Assembly: GCA_023428515.1 (NCBI GenBank)
Contig: JAEYXI010000507.1
Span: 1-28,578, forward strand
DNA length: 28,578 nt
Source of the DNA: Pseudomonadota bacterium
GTDB taxonomy: Bacteria; Pseudomonadota; Alphaproteobacteria; Rhizobiales; Rhizobiaceae
Direction of reading: 5' to 3'
The notes under the pieces were generated by a model. It saw only the letters and a program-made list of their open reading frames with translations. It was not told the origin of the DNA and searched no databases. A program made the translations under genes and the position numbers. Shown in pieces: positions 17,762-24,976 of the stretch (position 1 is its first letter; the number at the start of each line of letters is the position of its first letter).

Positions 17762-17795
17762 TGCCTGTCCGGACCTGCCGATCTGTTGAGGAGAT

Positions 17796-17838
17796 GAGGC
17801 GCCGAACGCTCCGGCGCCTCGCTCGCTTGCCGAGCGTT
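17796..17838 (-). repeat. Strong intergenic hairpins after the sugar-binding-protein gene
   Basis: GAGGCGCC (17796-17803) and GGCGCCTC (17813-17820) form a perfect 8-bp stem with a 9-nt loop. A second small stem GCTCG (17821-17825) / CGAGC (17831-17835) adjoins it. The loop segment AACGCTC (17805-17811) is also complementary to GAGCGTT (17832-17838), so an alternative pairing is possible. No T-run follows. The place between binding-protein and permease genes fits message stabilisation or partial attenuation. Confidence 0.55.
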
Positions 17839-19093
17839 ACTCGGCCGCAATGGCCTTCATCTGCGCCTTCGTCTCCGCGATGATGGTGTCGATGTCCGTG
17901 TCCTCGTAGTAGGCGCGCTGCAGCATCTGCAGCCAGGGACCCTGCGGCGAGTTGATCAGCTCGAAGAATTTCAGCGTATAGGGCGTGTTCGCCACCGCGA
18001 TGGCCTTGGCGACGTCCTGTACCTTGGGCTCGGCCTGAAAGTACTTGTTGTCGGCCATGTCGCCGCGCGTCGTCATGTTGAGCATCTTGGCGTAGACCTC
18101 GACCTGCGTCTCGTCCGACAGCAGGAACTTCATGAAGTCGACCGCGTCGTCGACGCGCTTACTGCCATTCGGAATGGTGACGATGTCGCCGCCGGCAAAA
18201 GACGAGACCTCGCCGCTCTTCACGCCCGGCAGCAGCGCTATCCCGAAATCCATGTCCGGGTTCTGCTCCTTGGCCAGCGTGATGTTGAAGTTGCCCGTGC
18301 CCATCATGCCGATCTTGCCGGAGCCGAAGCGCAGGTGGAACGTCTCGCCCGTCTCGGCGCGCGCGTCCTCGTGCACGTTGCCCGCCTTGACCATGTCGCG
18401 CGCCCACTGCAGCACCTCCTTGACACCGTCGCCCTGCAGCGGCTCGTCATTGGCGTCCTTCGGCTCAATGGTGGCACCCGACGCCCACATCAGCGGGCCA
18501 ACGGTGAAGATGTTGCAGCCGGCGCAGGAACCCGGGAGGAAATAGCCTTTTACGTCGCCGCCGAGCGCGGTGATCTTGTCGGCATATTCGCGGATCTCGG
18601 CGAGGCTGGTCGGCGGCTTGTCCGGATCGAGGCCGGCCTTGCGGAACAGGTCCTTGTTGTAGAACAGCGCCGACACGTCGGCATAGAGCGGTACGCCGTA
18701 GAGGCGGCCGTCATAGGTTGACACCGCCATGTGGCCTGGGCTCGCCGTCTTGAGTTCCGGCCAGTCCTTTATCTTGTCGGTGATGTCTACGAGTTGCCCG
18801 GCGGCCTCGAACTGCGGACCGTAGATCAGGTCCATGCCCATCAGATCGGGCACCTCGCCGCTCGCAATGGCCTGCGCGATCTTCGGCACCATGTCGGTAT
18901 GGGGGATGTAGGTCAGGTTGATCTTTCGATCGGGGTTCTTGGCGTTCCATGCGGCGACCAGCGCGTCGACCATGCCGGCATTGCCGCCGCTCCGCTCCCA
19001 CATCTGAAGGTCTTCAGCCGCTGCCGGCAGCGCGACAGCAACCAGCAGCCCCGCCAGGGCTGCCCGGCAGGTCCTCAATATCCGCAAGCTCAT
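17837..19093 (-). CDS. Extracellular carbohydrate-binding protein of CUT1 ABC transporter
   Basis: A 418-residue periplasmic sugar-binding protein of the MalE/UgpB type (SBP family 1). A Sec signal peptide (SLRILRTCRAALAGLL..., predicted cut after Ala26 before EDLQMW) precedes the mature part. Family segments include MVDALVAAWNAKNPDRKI, QAIASGEVPDLMGMD, YGVPLYADVSALFYNKDLF and the RFGSGKIGMMGTGNF stretch. Two cysteines in PGSCAGCN are unusual and may form a disulfide. The start is the ATG at 19093, with a strong GGGAGGAA upstream; the frame is open to 19330 but crosses both operators. It is the first gene of the sugar operon and sets its specificity; the ligand is probably an arabinose-containing oligosaccharide, judging from GH127. 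Confidence 0.93.
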   Translation of the reverse strand: MSLRILRTCRAALAGLLVAVALPAAAEDLQMWERSGGNAGMVDALVAAWNAKNPDRKINLTYIPHTDMVPKIAQAIASGEVPDLMGMDLIYGPQFEAAGQLVDITDKIKDWPELKTASPGHMAVSTYDGRLYGVPLYADVSALFYNKDLFRKAGLDPDKPPTSLAEIREYADKITALGGDVKGYFLPGSCAGCNIFTVGPLMWASGATIEPKDANDEPLQGDGVKEVLQWARDMVKAGNVHEDARAETGETFHLRFGSGKIGMMGTGNFNITLAKEQNPDMDFGIALLPGVKSGEVSSFAGGDIVTIPNGSKRVDDAVDFMKFLLSDETQVEVYAKMLNMTTRGDMADNKYFQAEPKVQDVAKAIAVANTPYTLKFFELINSPQGPWLQMLQRAYYEDTDIDTIIAETKAQMKAIAAE

Positions 19094-19131
19094 AGGTTCC
19101 TCCCTTGGCAAGCTCGGATTTTTTGTTCGTT

Positions 19132-19147
19132 GGGAAAAGCTTTTCTC
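19132..19147. promoter_or_regulatory. LacI-type operator 1 (proximal)
   Basis: GGGAAAAGCTTTTCTC, a near-perfect 16-bp palindrome centred on GC, 38 bp upstream of the sugar-binding-protein start. An identical 16-mer lies 57 bp away. Size and symmetry suit a LacI-family dimer. The LacI gene in the same operon is the likely owner. Confidence 0.75.
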
Positions 19148-19154
19148 TCCTCCC

Positions 19155-19186
19155 TGTACAAAGCGACCGTCTTGGCAGCCAGTCAA
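19155..19186 (-). promoter_or_regulatory. Candidate promoter of sugar operon between the two operators
   Basis: Read leftward, TTGACT (19186-19181) is a good -35 next to the distal operator. The -10 is poorly defined: TTTGTAC or TGTACA near 19160-19155 lies 18-20 bp on. A promoter here would be flanked by the two palindromes, so bound repressor or a loop between them would block it. Confidence 0.4.
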
Positions 19187-19188
19187 TT

Positions 19189-19204
19189 GGGAAAAGCTTT
19201 TCTC
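19189..19204. promoter_or_regulatory. LacI-type operator 2 (distal)
   Basis: An exact second copy of GGGAAAAGCTTTTCTC, same orientation, centre-to-centre 57 bp from operator 1. It abuts the TTGACT -35 candidate. Paired operators of this kind allow cooperative or looped repression. Confidence 0.75.
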
Positions 19205-19401
19205 AAGCCAAGAATGCGCACATATCGCTTGAAGTTGCAAATGCAAAAACGTCTGCGGCAACCCGGCCATCCTGCTCCGATTGTCGGTGCTCCAAAACCT
19301 TCTGCACGTGGAGGCTTCGGCCAGCGGCATGTCACCAAGCGTCGGCTTGTGTTGGCAGCTTCGCCGTTGCTCTCGGAGTGGAAGCAGAACGATCGAAAAG
19401 G

Positions 19402-19608
19402 GTGATTGGCTCGAACGGAAAGCCGGAGTTCTTCGAGCGGCTGAAGAACGAGAACTGGCGTACCTTCGTGGAGGCGGGAACGAGCCTCCGAGCGCTGCCT
19501 CGCGGACTAAGGAAAGTCAATAATTTTCGTCGCCTCGTTGAACAGCATTTGCGGGCTGCTCGGGAGGTTTTCGGTCGTACAAAGGAAATAGGCAATCTGT
19601 TTCAGTGA
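19402..19608 (+). CDS. Possible small unknown protein, or gene remnant (68 aa)
   Basis: A GTG at 19402 could begin a 68-residue basic protein containing KPEFFERLKNENWRTFVEAG and ending GRTKEIGNLFQ. I do not recognise it. AAAAGG stands almost against the GTG, too close for a good ribosome site, and the frame is open upstream, so it might be the tail of a decayed gene. Codon third positions are GC-rich in the first half and less so in the second. It is listed with low confidence. Confidence 0.2.
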   Translation: MIGSNGKPEFFERLKNENWRTFVEAGTSLRALPRGLRKVNNFRRLVEQHLRAAREVFGRTKEIGNLFQ

Positions 19609-19626
19609 GTTAGAGATGCGCCACCA

Positions 19627-19641
19627 TTAACCATGTATTAA
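19627..19641. promoter_or_regulatory. CtrA-type binding motif (TTAA-N7-TTAA)
   Basis: TTAA (19627-19630), seven bases, TTAA (19638-19641), with a C following: this matches the full alphaproteobacterial CtrA consensus TTAA-N7-TTAAC. It lies about 104 bp before the first gene of the polysaccharide operon. CtrA is the master cell-cycle response regulator; chance occurrence of TTAA-N7-TTAA is low in such GC-rich DNA. The right half could overlap a -35 for a start site near 19670. Confidence 0.6.
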
Positions 19642-19658
19642 CTATCGCGTTGCGCTCC

Positions 19659-19667
19659 TGTGGATAA
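19659..19667 (-). promoter_or_regulatory. Consensus DnaA box
   Basis: TGTGGATAA is the exact reverse complement of the DnaA box TTATCCACA, 17 bp downstream of the CtrA-type motif. DnaA acts as a transcription factor at some alphaproteobacterial cell-cycle promoters. One box does not make an origin. Confidence 0.5.
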
Positions 19668-19695
19668 GCTGTTTGTTTTATAGCCGGGGCTAATC

Positions 19696-19722
19696 TGGAA
19701 GCGAGACGTATTGTCGCTTCCA
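19696..19722 (+). promoter_or_regulatory. 9-bp inverted repeat/hairpin in the leader of the polysaccharide operon
   Basis: TGGAAGCGA (19696-19704) and TCGCTTCCA (19714-19722) are perfectly complementary around a 9-nt spacer. The hairpin ends 22 nt before the ATG at 19745, so it probably lies in the 5' leader. It could be an RNA control element or a dimer operator. There is no T-run for termination. Confidence 0.5.
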
Positions 19723-19744
19723 AGTAACGTGGGTGGGTGGCGTA

Positions 19745-20791
19745 ATGCGTAAACTTGGGGCGCGTGCGAAGCGTTGCCTTGTAGCCGGCGGAGCTGGCTT
19801 CATAGGCAGCAATCTGGTCAGGGCATTGCTGGCCAGGGGAATGCAGGTCGACTGTGTCGACGACTTATCGACAGGACGTCTAAGCAATATTGCCGATCTG
19901 AAGCGTGATCCGTCGTTTCGCTTCATCAAGCTCGACGTCTCCAATGCCGAGAAGTGCTCTCGGCATCTTCGGCGGCACTACTGCGAAGTATATCACCTGG
20001 CATGCCCGACCGGCGTGCCGAACATCGAGATCCTCGGCGAGGAGATGCTGCTCGCATCCTCCACCGGGACCTACAACCTTCTCAAGATAGCGCGTCGTAC
20101 CGGCGCCCGCTTCCTGTTCACGAGCACGGCGGAAGCCTATGGCGATCCGCAGGTCTTTCCGCAGACCGAGTCCTACCCGGGCAACGTCGACCCGGTGGGG
20201 CCGCGCAGCGCTTATGAAGAGGCAAAGCGGTTCGGCGAGGCGCTCACCCGCTACTACGGCCGCAAGCACGAGCTGGACGTTCGCATCGTGCGCATCTTCA
20301 ACACCTATGGCCCGCGCATGTCGCCTGAGGACCAACGGGTCATACCGCAAATGATCGCCAGCCTGATCAATGGCGAGCCGGCGTCGATCTACGGTGACGG
20401 CTCGCAGACGCGCACCTTCCTCCACGTGAACGATCTGGTGGCCGGCCTGCTGACAGTGATGGCACGCGGCGGCAACGGCGAAGTCTACAACATCGGTGGC
20501 AGCAAGCAGATCACGATCAAGGCGCTGTTCGAAGCCGTGAAGAAAGCAACCGGCCTGCGCGGAAGCGCGGTGTATCAGAAGCACTTCATCTCGGATCACC
20601 GCGGACGCTGGCCGGACACCTCCAAGGTAGAGGCCTTGGGATGGAGCCAGAAGGTCAGCCTCGATGAAGGACTGCGCGAAATCTATGCGGAGTTCCTGCT
20701 GGCGCTGGAGCTGCGCCGCAATCTCGAGGAGAGCGTCGTTGCATCTTTTGCGCGCAACGGCGGGAACGGACGACAGCCGGCACGGGCATGA
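19745..20791 (+). CDS. UDP-glucuronate decarboxylase-like (UXS-type) NAD-dependent SDR
   Basis: A 348-residue extended short-chain dehydrogenase. The NAD site is GGAGFIG (residues 15-21). FTSTAEAYGDP puts a Glu (Glu130) two residues after the catalytic Thr128, as in UDP-xylose synthases and unlike 4-epimerases; Tyr157 and Lys161 form the YxxxK pair (SAYEEAKR). HLACPTG, GNVDPVGPRS, IFNTYGPRM, YGDGSQTR and RGRWPDTSK all align with UXS. The expected reaction is decarboxylation of UDP-GlcA to UDP-xylose, or of UDP-GlcNAcA to UDP-N-acetyl-xylosamine. The ATG at 19745 is preferred over a GTG at 19733. It is first in the polysaccharide operon and overlaps the GT2 gene in ATGA. Epimerase activity is the main alternative. 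Confidence 0.8.
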   Translation: MRKLGARAKRCLVAGGAGFIGSNLVRALLARGMQVDCVDDLSTGRLSNIADLKRDPSFRFIKLDVSNAEKCSRHLRRHYCEVYHLACPTGVPNIEILGEEMLLASSTGTYNLLKIARRTGARFLFTSTAEAYGDPQVFPQTESYPGNVDPVGPRSAYEEAKRFGEALTRYYGRKHELDVRIVRIFNTYGPRMSPEDQRVIPQMIASLINGEPASIYGDGSQTRTFLHVNDLVAGLLTVMARGGNGEVYNIGGSKQITIKALFEAVKKATGLRGSAVYQKHFISDHRGRWPDTSKVEALGWSQKVSLDEGLREIYAEFLLALELRRNLEESVVASFARNGGNGRQPARA

Positions 20792-22056
20792 CCACCTGGC
20801 TTCATAGCGGCTGGCTGCTGCCGATGCTTGCGGCTTCGCTTGGCATCAGCATCACCTTCTGGTGCCTCGTCGGCATTTGCCGCTTTGTCTTCGACAGCCT
20901 GTTTGCGCCGCGGCGGCGCAACGAGGCTTCGCTGTCGGTCGCCGATGTCGCGGTCGTCATTCCGGCACACAATGAAGAAGTCGCCCTGCCGAAGTGCCTC
21001 GCGGCGCTCACCGCGATCGTGCCGCCTTCGCAAATCCACGTCGCAAGTGACGGTTCGCGGGACCGGACGGTTGCGATCGCGCGGGAGGCCGGCTGCAACG
21101 TCCTCGACATCCAGCCGAATGGCGGCAAGGCAAAGGCTCTCGCCAGCGCCATCGACAAGTTCGGCCTCTGCGAGCGCTACAAGGCGGTGCTGATCCAGGA
21201 CGCGGATTCCGAGATCGACCCTCATTACCTCGAAAACGCACTTCCGCTTTTCGACGACCCGAGAAACGTGGTGGTCGCCGGGCACGTGCTTTCGCGCTGG
21301 CGCAACCAGTTCTGGCCGAGCCTCGACATGCTCTATGCCGCGTACCGGACGCGACTCTATCGCCTTCTTCAGGCGGCGTTCCAGTACGGCCAGACCTGGC
21401 GCTGGACCAATGTCAGCTACATCGCGCCCGGTTTCGCCAGCATGTATCGCGCAAGCGTGCTGAAGCACATCGAGATCACGGCTCCGGGGCTCGTGATCGA
21501 GGATTTCAACATGACCTTCGAGGTGCAGCGCAAGCGGCTCGGGCGCATCGCCTATACGCCGAAAGCCCGCTGCTCGTCGGAGGATCCGTTCACGCTGAAT
21601 GATTATCGCAAACAGGTTCAGCGGTGGTATCTCGGCTTCTGGCAGACGGTTCGTCGCCATGGCGTCTGGCCAAGCCTGTTCTGGCTTTCGCTCGGCACGC
21701 TTCTGGTCGAACTTCTCACGATCTCGGCCCTTGCGCTGGCGCTACCGGTGATGCTGGCGCTCTATCTGGCCGCCGGCATCGAGGTTCCCGCCTTCTCTCT
21801 GCTCGACATGAACATCGAGATGACGTCGCCGGTGCCGCTGATCGTCCTCTTTCTTGCCGCGGACTACACGCTGACCATGGTGGTCAGCGTGGTGGAACGC
21901 CGCCCGAGCATGCTGCTCTACGGGCTCCTGTTCCCGCTGATCCGGCTTCTCGATGCCGCGCTTTTCTGGCGCGCCCTGATCACCTCTTTCGTCGCCAAGT
22001 CGGATGGACGCTGGATCAGTCCCCAGCGCTACGCGACAGCAGCGACGAGCGCATGA
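20788..22056 (+). CDS. Membrane GT2 processive glycosyltransferase (PgaC/BcsA-like synthase)
   Basis: A 422-residue inner-membrane synthase. One N-terminal membrane segment (about residues 8-36) precedes the GT-A domain: VIPAHNEE (56-64), SDGS (Asp88), QDADSE (Asp138, Asp140), IEDFN with the catalytic-base Asp239, and QVQRW (276-280), the QxxRW motif of processive beta-glycan synthases. Four or so C-terminal membrane segments follow and could form a translocation channel. There is no PilZ domain, so direct c-di-GMP control is not seen. It overlaps the UXS-like gene in ATGA. It probably polymerises a UDP-sugar into a linear polysaccharide and extrudes it; the donor is inferred from neighbours. 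Confidence 0.9.
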   Translation: MTTWLHSGWLLPMLAASLGISITFWCLVGICRFVFDSLFAPRRRNEASLSVADVAVVIPAHNEEVALPKCLAALTAIVPPSQIHVASDGSRDRTVAIAREAGCNVLDIQPNGGKAKALASAIDKFGLCERYKAVLIQDADSEIDPHYLENALPLFDDPRNVVVAGHVLSRWRNQFWPSLDMLYAAYRTRLYRLLQAAFQYGQTWRWTNVSYIAPGFASMYRASVLKHIEITAPGLVIEDFNMTFEVQRKRLGRIAYTPKARCSSEDPFTLNDYRKQVQRWYLGFWQTVRRHGVWPSLFWLSLGTLLVELLTISALALALPVMLALYLAAGIEVPAFSLLDMNIEMTSPVPLIVLFLAADYTLTMVVSVVERRPSMLLYGLLFPLIRLLDAALFWRALITSFVAKSDGRWISPQRYATAATSA

Positions 22057-22082
22057 CCCGACCAATCGAAGGGAACTGTGAA

Positions 22083-24893
22083 ATGAACGTCACCAGACGC
22101 AATCTTCTTCTCGGCGCATTGAGCGTACCCGCCGCCACCCTTCTCGGGCGCACCGCAGCACGAGCAGCGGCCGCGTGGCCCAACCCGCTCATCGTCACCG
22201 TCAGCGGCGTCGACGCGGCATCGGATCCGATCCGGCTCGCCACGCTGATCGACCCGTTCGGGATCAGGGGCATCCCTGTCATGCTGACCGTCAATCCCTA
22301 CGGCAGCGACGGCGCCACGCTCGACTACGATTCCAAGATGGCTCAGTACCTGCGCGAGACCATCCGTGAAGACCGTTCCGACCTCGAAATCGGCATTCAC
22401 GCCGAGACAATCGACTCTCCAGATCCATATTTCCAGCTCCGTCAGGCGAGCGCTGCGCAGGCCGTCTTTTCGAAAGCCGTCAACGAGTATGAGCGCTACA
22501 AGTCCAAAGCCGTCACCACGGCCTACACGCTGACCACCAATTCGCCGCTTGCATCCCATCAGGACGGGGCCTCGATGCGGGCCACCGGCATACGGTCGGT
22601 GATCCGCCTGGCGGCCGGCGTGAAAGACGAGGCCGGTATCCAGCCAGACAAGGGCGGCTACTGGACCACCGACACGGGCCTGGTGAACGTCTTCGGCGCC
22701 GCCATGAGCAGCAGCCGGCCAACACCGAAGCGCATTCCCGATCCCGCCGTCGTCGCCGGCGGCATCAACAAGCTTCTCGCATCCGATGAGCCGGTCGTCG
22801 TCGACATTCCCTTCGCCGCCTTCGCCAAGCTGAGCGAAGGCGACCTTGCGAGCTATGCGACTGAGATAGCACAGGCCGTCTTGCGCTCGGTGGAAGCCGG
22901 CGAGTCACGGCCGGTCCTGCCGATGGAATTGCACCGGCAGAGCCATCCCGACCTTCACAGTCTCGTGGTCGTCCGCTTCGACGATCTGAGGGTCGATGCG
23001 CGGCACGACCTGATACAGATGGCGCTGGTGGAAGAACTCATTAATGCCGGCTATCCGGTGACCGAGGCGGTGGTTCCGGCTCCAAGCGGCAAATTCCTCT
23101 CCGAGGACGAGAAGATCCAGGCCTACCTGCAGCGCATGGCGCAGCGCCCGCGCTATGACGCCTCGACCCACGGATGGAAACACCTTCCATCGGAGCTCGA
23201 AGGCATCACGATCGAGAAGAACCTCGACCTCGTCCGCTACGGCGTGGCCGAACTCTTCCACGCGACCGGGCGCGTGCCGGTGTCCTACATTCCGCCGAAC
23301 AATGCCTATGACGAAAACACACTGATTGCGCTGTCCAGCATCGGCACGCCGGTCATCAGCGCCGAGAAGCGCGATTTCCGCTGGTTTTCGGGACTGGACG
23401 AGCGCGGCCTGCTGCACGCGTCGAACACCATAATGTTCGAAAAATCATGGGGCGGCGACTACCCCTACCATGACACGCAGACCGTCCTGGACATGATCGG
23501 CGACAAGAACGATGCCGTGTTCAGCATCCACGTCGGTACGGCAAATACGCCGCAGAAGATTCAGCAGATCAAGGATGTGCTTTCGGCTCTGTCCGACCGG
23601 AGCGGCACGAAACTCGTCAACTTCGAGGAATACCGCAACCAGGTCCTGCCGCCCCTCGGAAGTTACGATCGGATCCGCAACGCGCGGGCGGAGGTCATGA
23701 TCCGTGACTGGAATCCGAGGGACCTGACGGACAAGGACAAGGCTGAGCTCCTGACCGACGCCGCACTTGCCTGGCGCTACTTCGACTGGGGCATGCAGGC
23801 CTTCAACGGAATCGCGCCCGGCACGTCCTGGATGGAGGATGGAAAGCAGCAGGGTTATCCCTTCGCCACCATGTGGGACATCGCGAGCACCATCATGGCG
23901 ACGGTTTCGGCGAAACGGTTGGGGCTGATCGACGATACGGCAATGGCGGAACGGTGCCGGCGGATCCTGGAGTTCCTCGGCGAGGAAAGCTACCGCTACG
24001 TAGGCGTCAAACTGCCGCCCGCCGAACGCCGGCTCGCCAAGCAGGCGGGCGAGCGCAAGGGGTTCGATTCGGCTGACTCCGGACGCCTGCTCATCGCACT
24101 CAAGGTACTCGACAACGAGACTGGCGGCAGCCTCGGCATCGACAAGCTGGTCGGCACGTGGGGCTTCCACAAGATCCTGGTGAAGGGCGAAATGCACATG
24201 GTCAGCGGCAAGGGCCGCCTGGTCTCGCTGCAGGACAATAGTTATGCAAACTACGTGTCGAACGGTTATCGGCTGTGGGGTTTCGACGTCAAGCCGGTCT
24301 TCGGCGAGCAGGATCCCAGCCGCAACATGGACGATGCCGTGACGGCGTTCGAGGAGATCGCCGGCCGAGGCCGCATCGCGACCGAACCACACCTCACCGA
24401 GGAGATCGAGCTCGGCGGATCGCCTCACGGCCGGCTTGCCGCTGACATTCTTTTCGATGCTCAGCTCAAGCGTTACCGGGAAACCGGAACGCTAACGGCG
24501 ACATCCGAGGGACCGGTCGCACAGCCGCCCTACTTCACCTATCAAGGGTATCAGATCACCCCGACAGGCGGCGAGTTCGTTGTCGATGCACCGACGACGA
24601 AGCAGGCCGGTCAGGCGGCGAAGCGGGCTGATGACCTCAGGATGGTCAACAGCAAGGCCTCGTTCCTCTGGTACGCATGCCGCCAGGGCCACTACAGCGA
24701 TACCCTGATCTCCTTCATCCGCGAGAAGGGCAAATTGCCTGGCATCGGCTTCGCTTCGGGTGTGGGCGAAATCAGCCAGTCCGCAACCGGTATCGCCGAC
24801 GTCAACACCAACGGCATCATCCTCGAAGCCATCTCGTACGTCATGGCCGAAAGGACGCCGTTCCTGGCGCCGGAGGTCACGTCAGGCATTTGA
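22083..24893 (+). CDS. Tat-exported bimodular protein: deacetylase-like domain(s) plus DUF3131
   Basis: A 936-residue protein beginning MNVTRRNLLLGAL, a twin-arginine signal likely cut after an Ala near residue 30. Residues ~35-270 look like a degenerate NodB-type fold (LIVTVSGVD, LEIGIHAE with His106). A second, better module begins at SLVVVRFDD (Asp300, Asp301) with STHGWKH (His363, His367) as the metal motif and YIPPNNAYDE. From about 539 to the end lies a DUF3131 domain, an (alpha/alpha)-barrel thought to be glycosidase-like: FATMWDIAS, QGYQIT and DVNTNGIILEA (near 906-916) are typical. It resembles PgaB in plan (deacetylase plus glycoside hydrolase) with a different second domain. The ATG at 22083 follows GAAGGGA; the frame is open to 21624 but lies inside the GT2 gene. 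Likely periplasmic modification and trimming of the polymer. Confidence 0.83.
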   Translation: MNVTRRNLLLGALSVPAATLLGRTAARAAAAWPNPLIVTVSGVDAASDPIRLATLIDPFGIRGIPVMLTVNPYGSDGATLDYDSKMAQYLRETIREDRSDLEIGIHAETIDSPDPYFQLRQASAAQAVFSKAVNEYERYKSKAVTTAYTLTTNSPLASHQDGASMRATGIRSVIRLAAGVKDEAGIQPDKGGYWTTDTGLVNVFGAAMSSSRPTPKRIPDPAVVAGGINKLLASDEPVVVDIPFAAFAKLSEGDLASYATEIAQAVLRSVEAGESRPVLPMELHRQSHPDLHSLVVVRFDDLRVDARHDLIQMALVEELINAGYPVTEAVVPAPSGKFLSEDEKIQAYLQRMAQRPRYDASTHGWKHLPSELEGITIEKNLDLVRYGVAELFHATGRVPVSYIPPNNAYDENTLIALSSIGTPVISAEKRDFRWFSGLDERGLLHASNTIMFEKSWGGDYPYHDTQTVLDMIGDKNDAVFSIHVGTANTPQKIQQIKDVLSALSDRSGTKLVNFEEYRNQVLPPLGSYDRIRNARAEVMIRDWNPRDLTDKDKAELLTDAALAWRYFDWGMQAFNGIAPGTSWMEDGKQQGYPFATMWDIASTIMATVSAKRLGLIDDTAMAERCRRILEFLGEESYRYVGVKLPPAERRLAKQAGERKGFDSADSGRLLIALKVLDNETGGSLGIDKLVGTWGFHKILVKGEMHMVSGKGRLVSLQDNSYANYVSNGYRLWGFDVKPVFGEQDPSRNMDDAVTAFEEIAGRGRIATEPHLTEEIELGGSPHGRLAADILFDAQLKRYRETGTLTATSEGPVAQPPYFTYQGYQITPTGGEFVVDAPTTKQAGQAAKRADDLRMVNSKASFLWYACRQGHYSDTLISFIREKGKLPGIGFASGVGEISQSATGIADVNTNGIILEAISYVMAERTPFLAPEVTSGI

Positions 24894-24976
24894 GATTTAT
24901 CGGAAACGTGACTTCCAGGAATGCACCTGAAGGCGCTGGCCGATAGTGGCATGGCGTCGTTACGAGGAGACTTCGC

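Larger units (their letters stand above)
19205..19744. other. 540-bp intergenic region between sugar operon and polysaccharide operon
   Basis: This gap separates two divergent operons. Its left part carries no clear signal beyond the operators to its left. A weak short frame lies at 19402-19608. The right part (19621-19735) holds the CtrA-type site, the DnaA box and a hairpin, listed separately. Base use in 19500-19690 is visibly more AT-rich than in neighbouring genes, as expected for control DNA. Confidence 0.7.

Noticed and set aside
19659..19667. Replication origin based on the DnaA box
   Set aside because: Only one box was seen, with no cluster, no AT-rich unwinding tract of note and no origin-linked genes nearby.
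21624..22082. N-terminal extension of the deacetylase/DUF3131 frame
   Set aside because: It lies inside the GT2 gene in another frame, and the Tat signal with its ribosome site begins at 22083.
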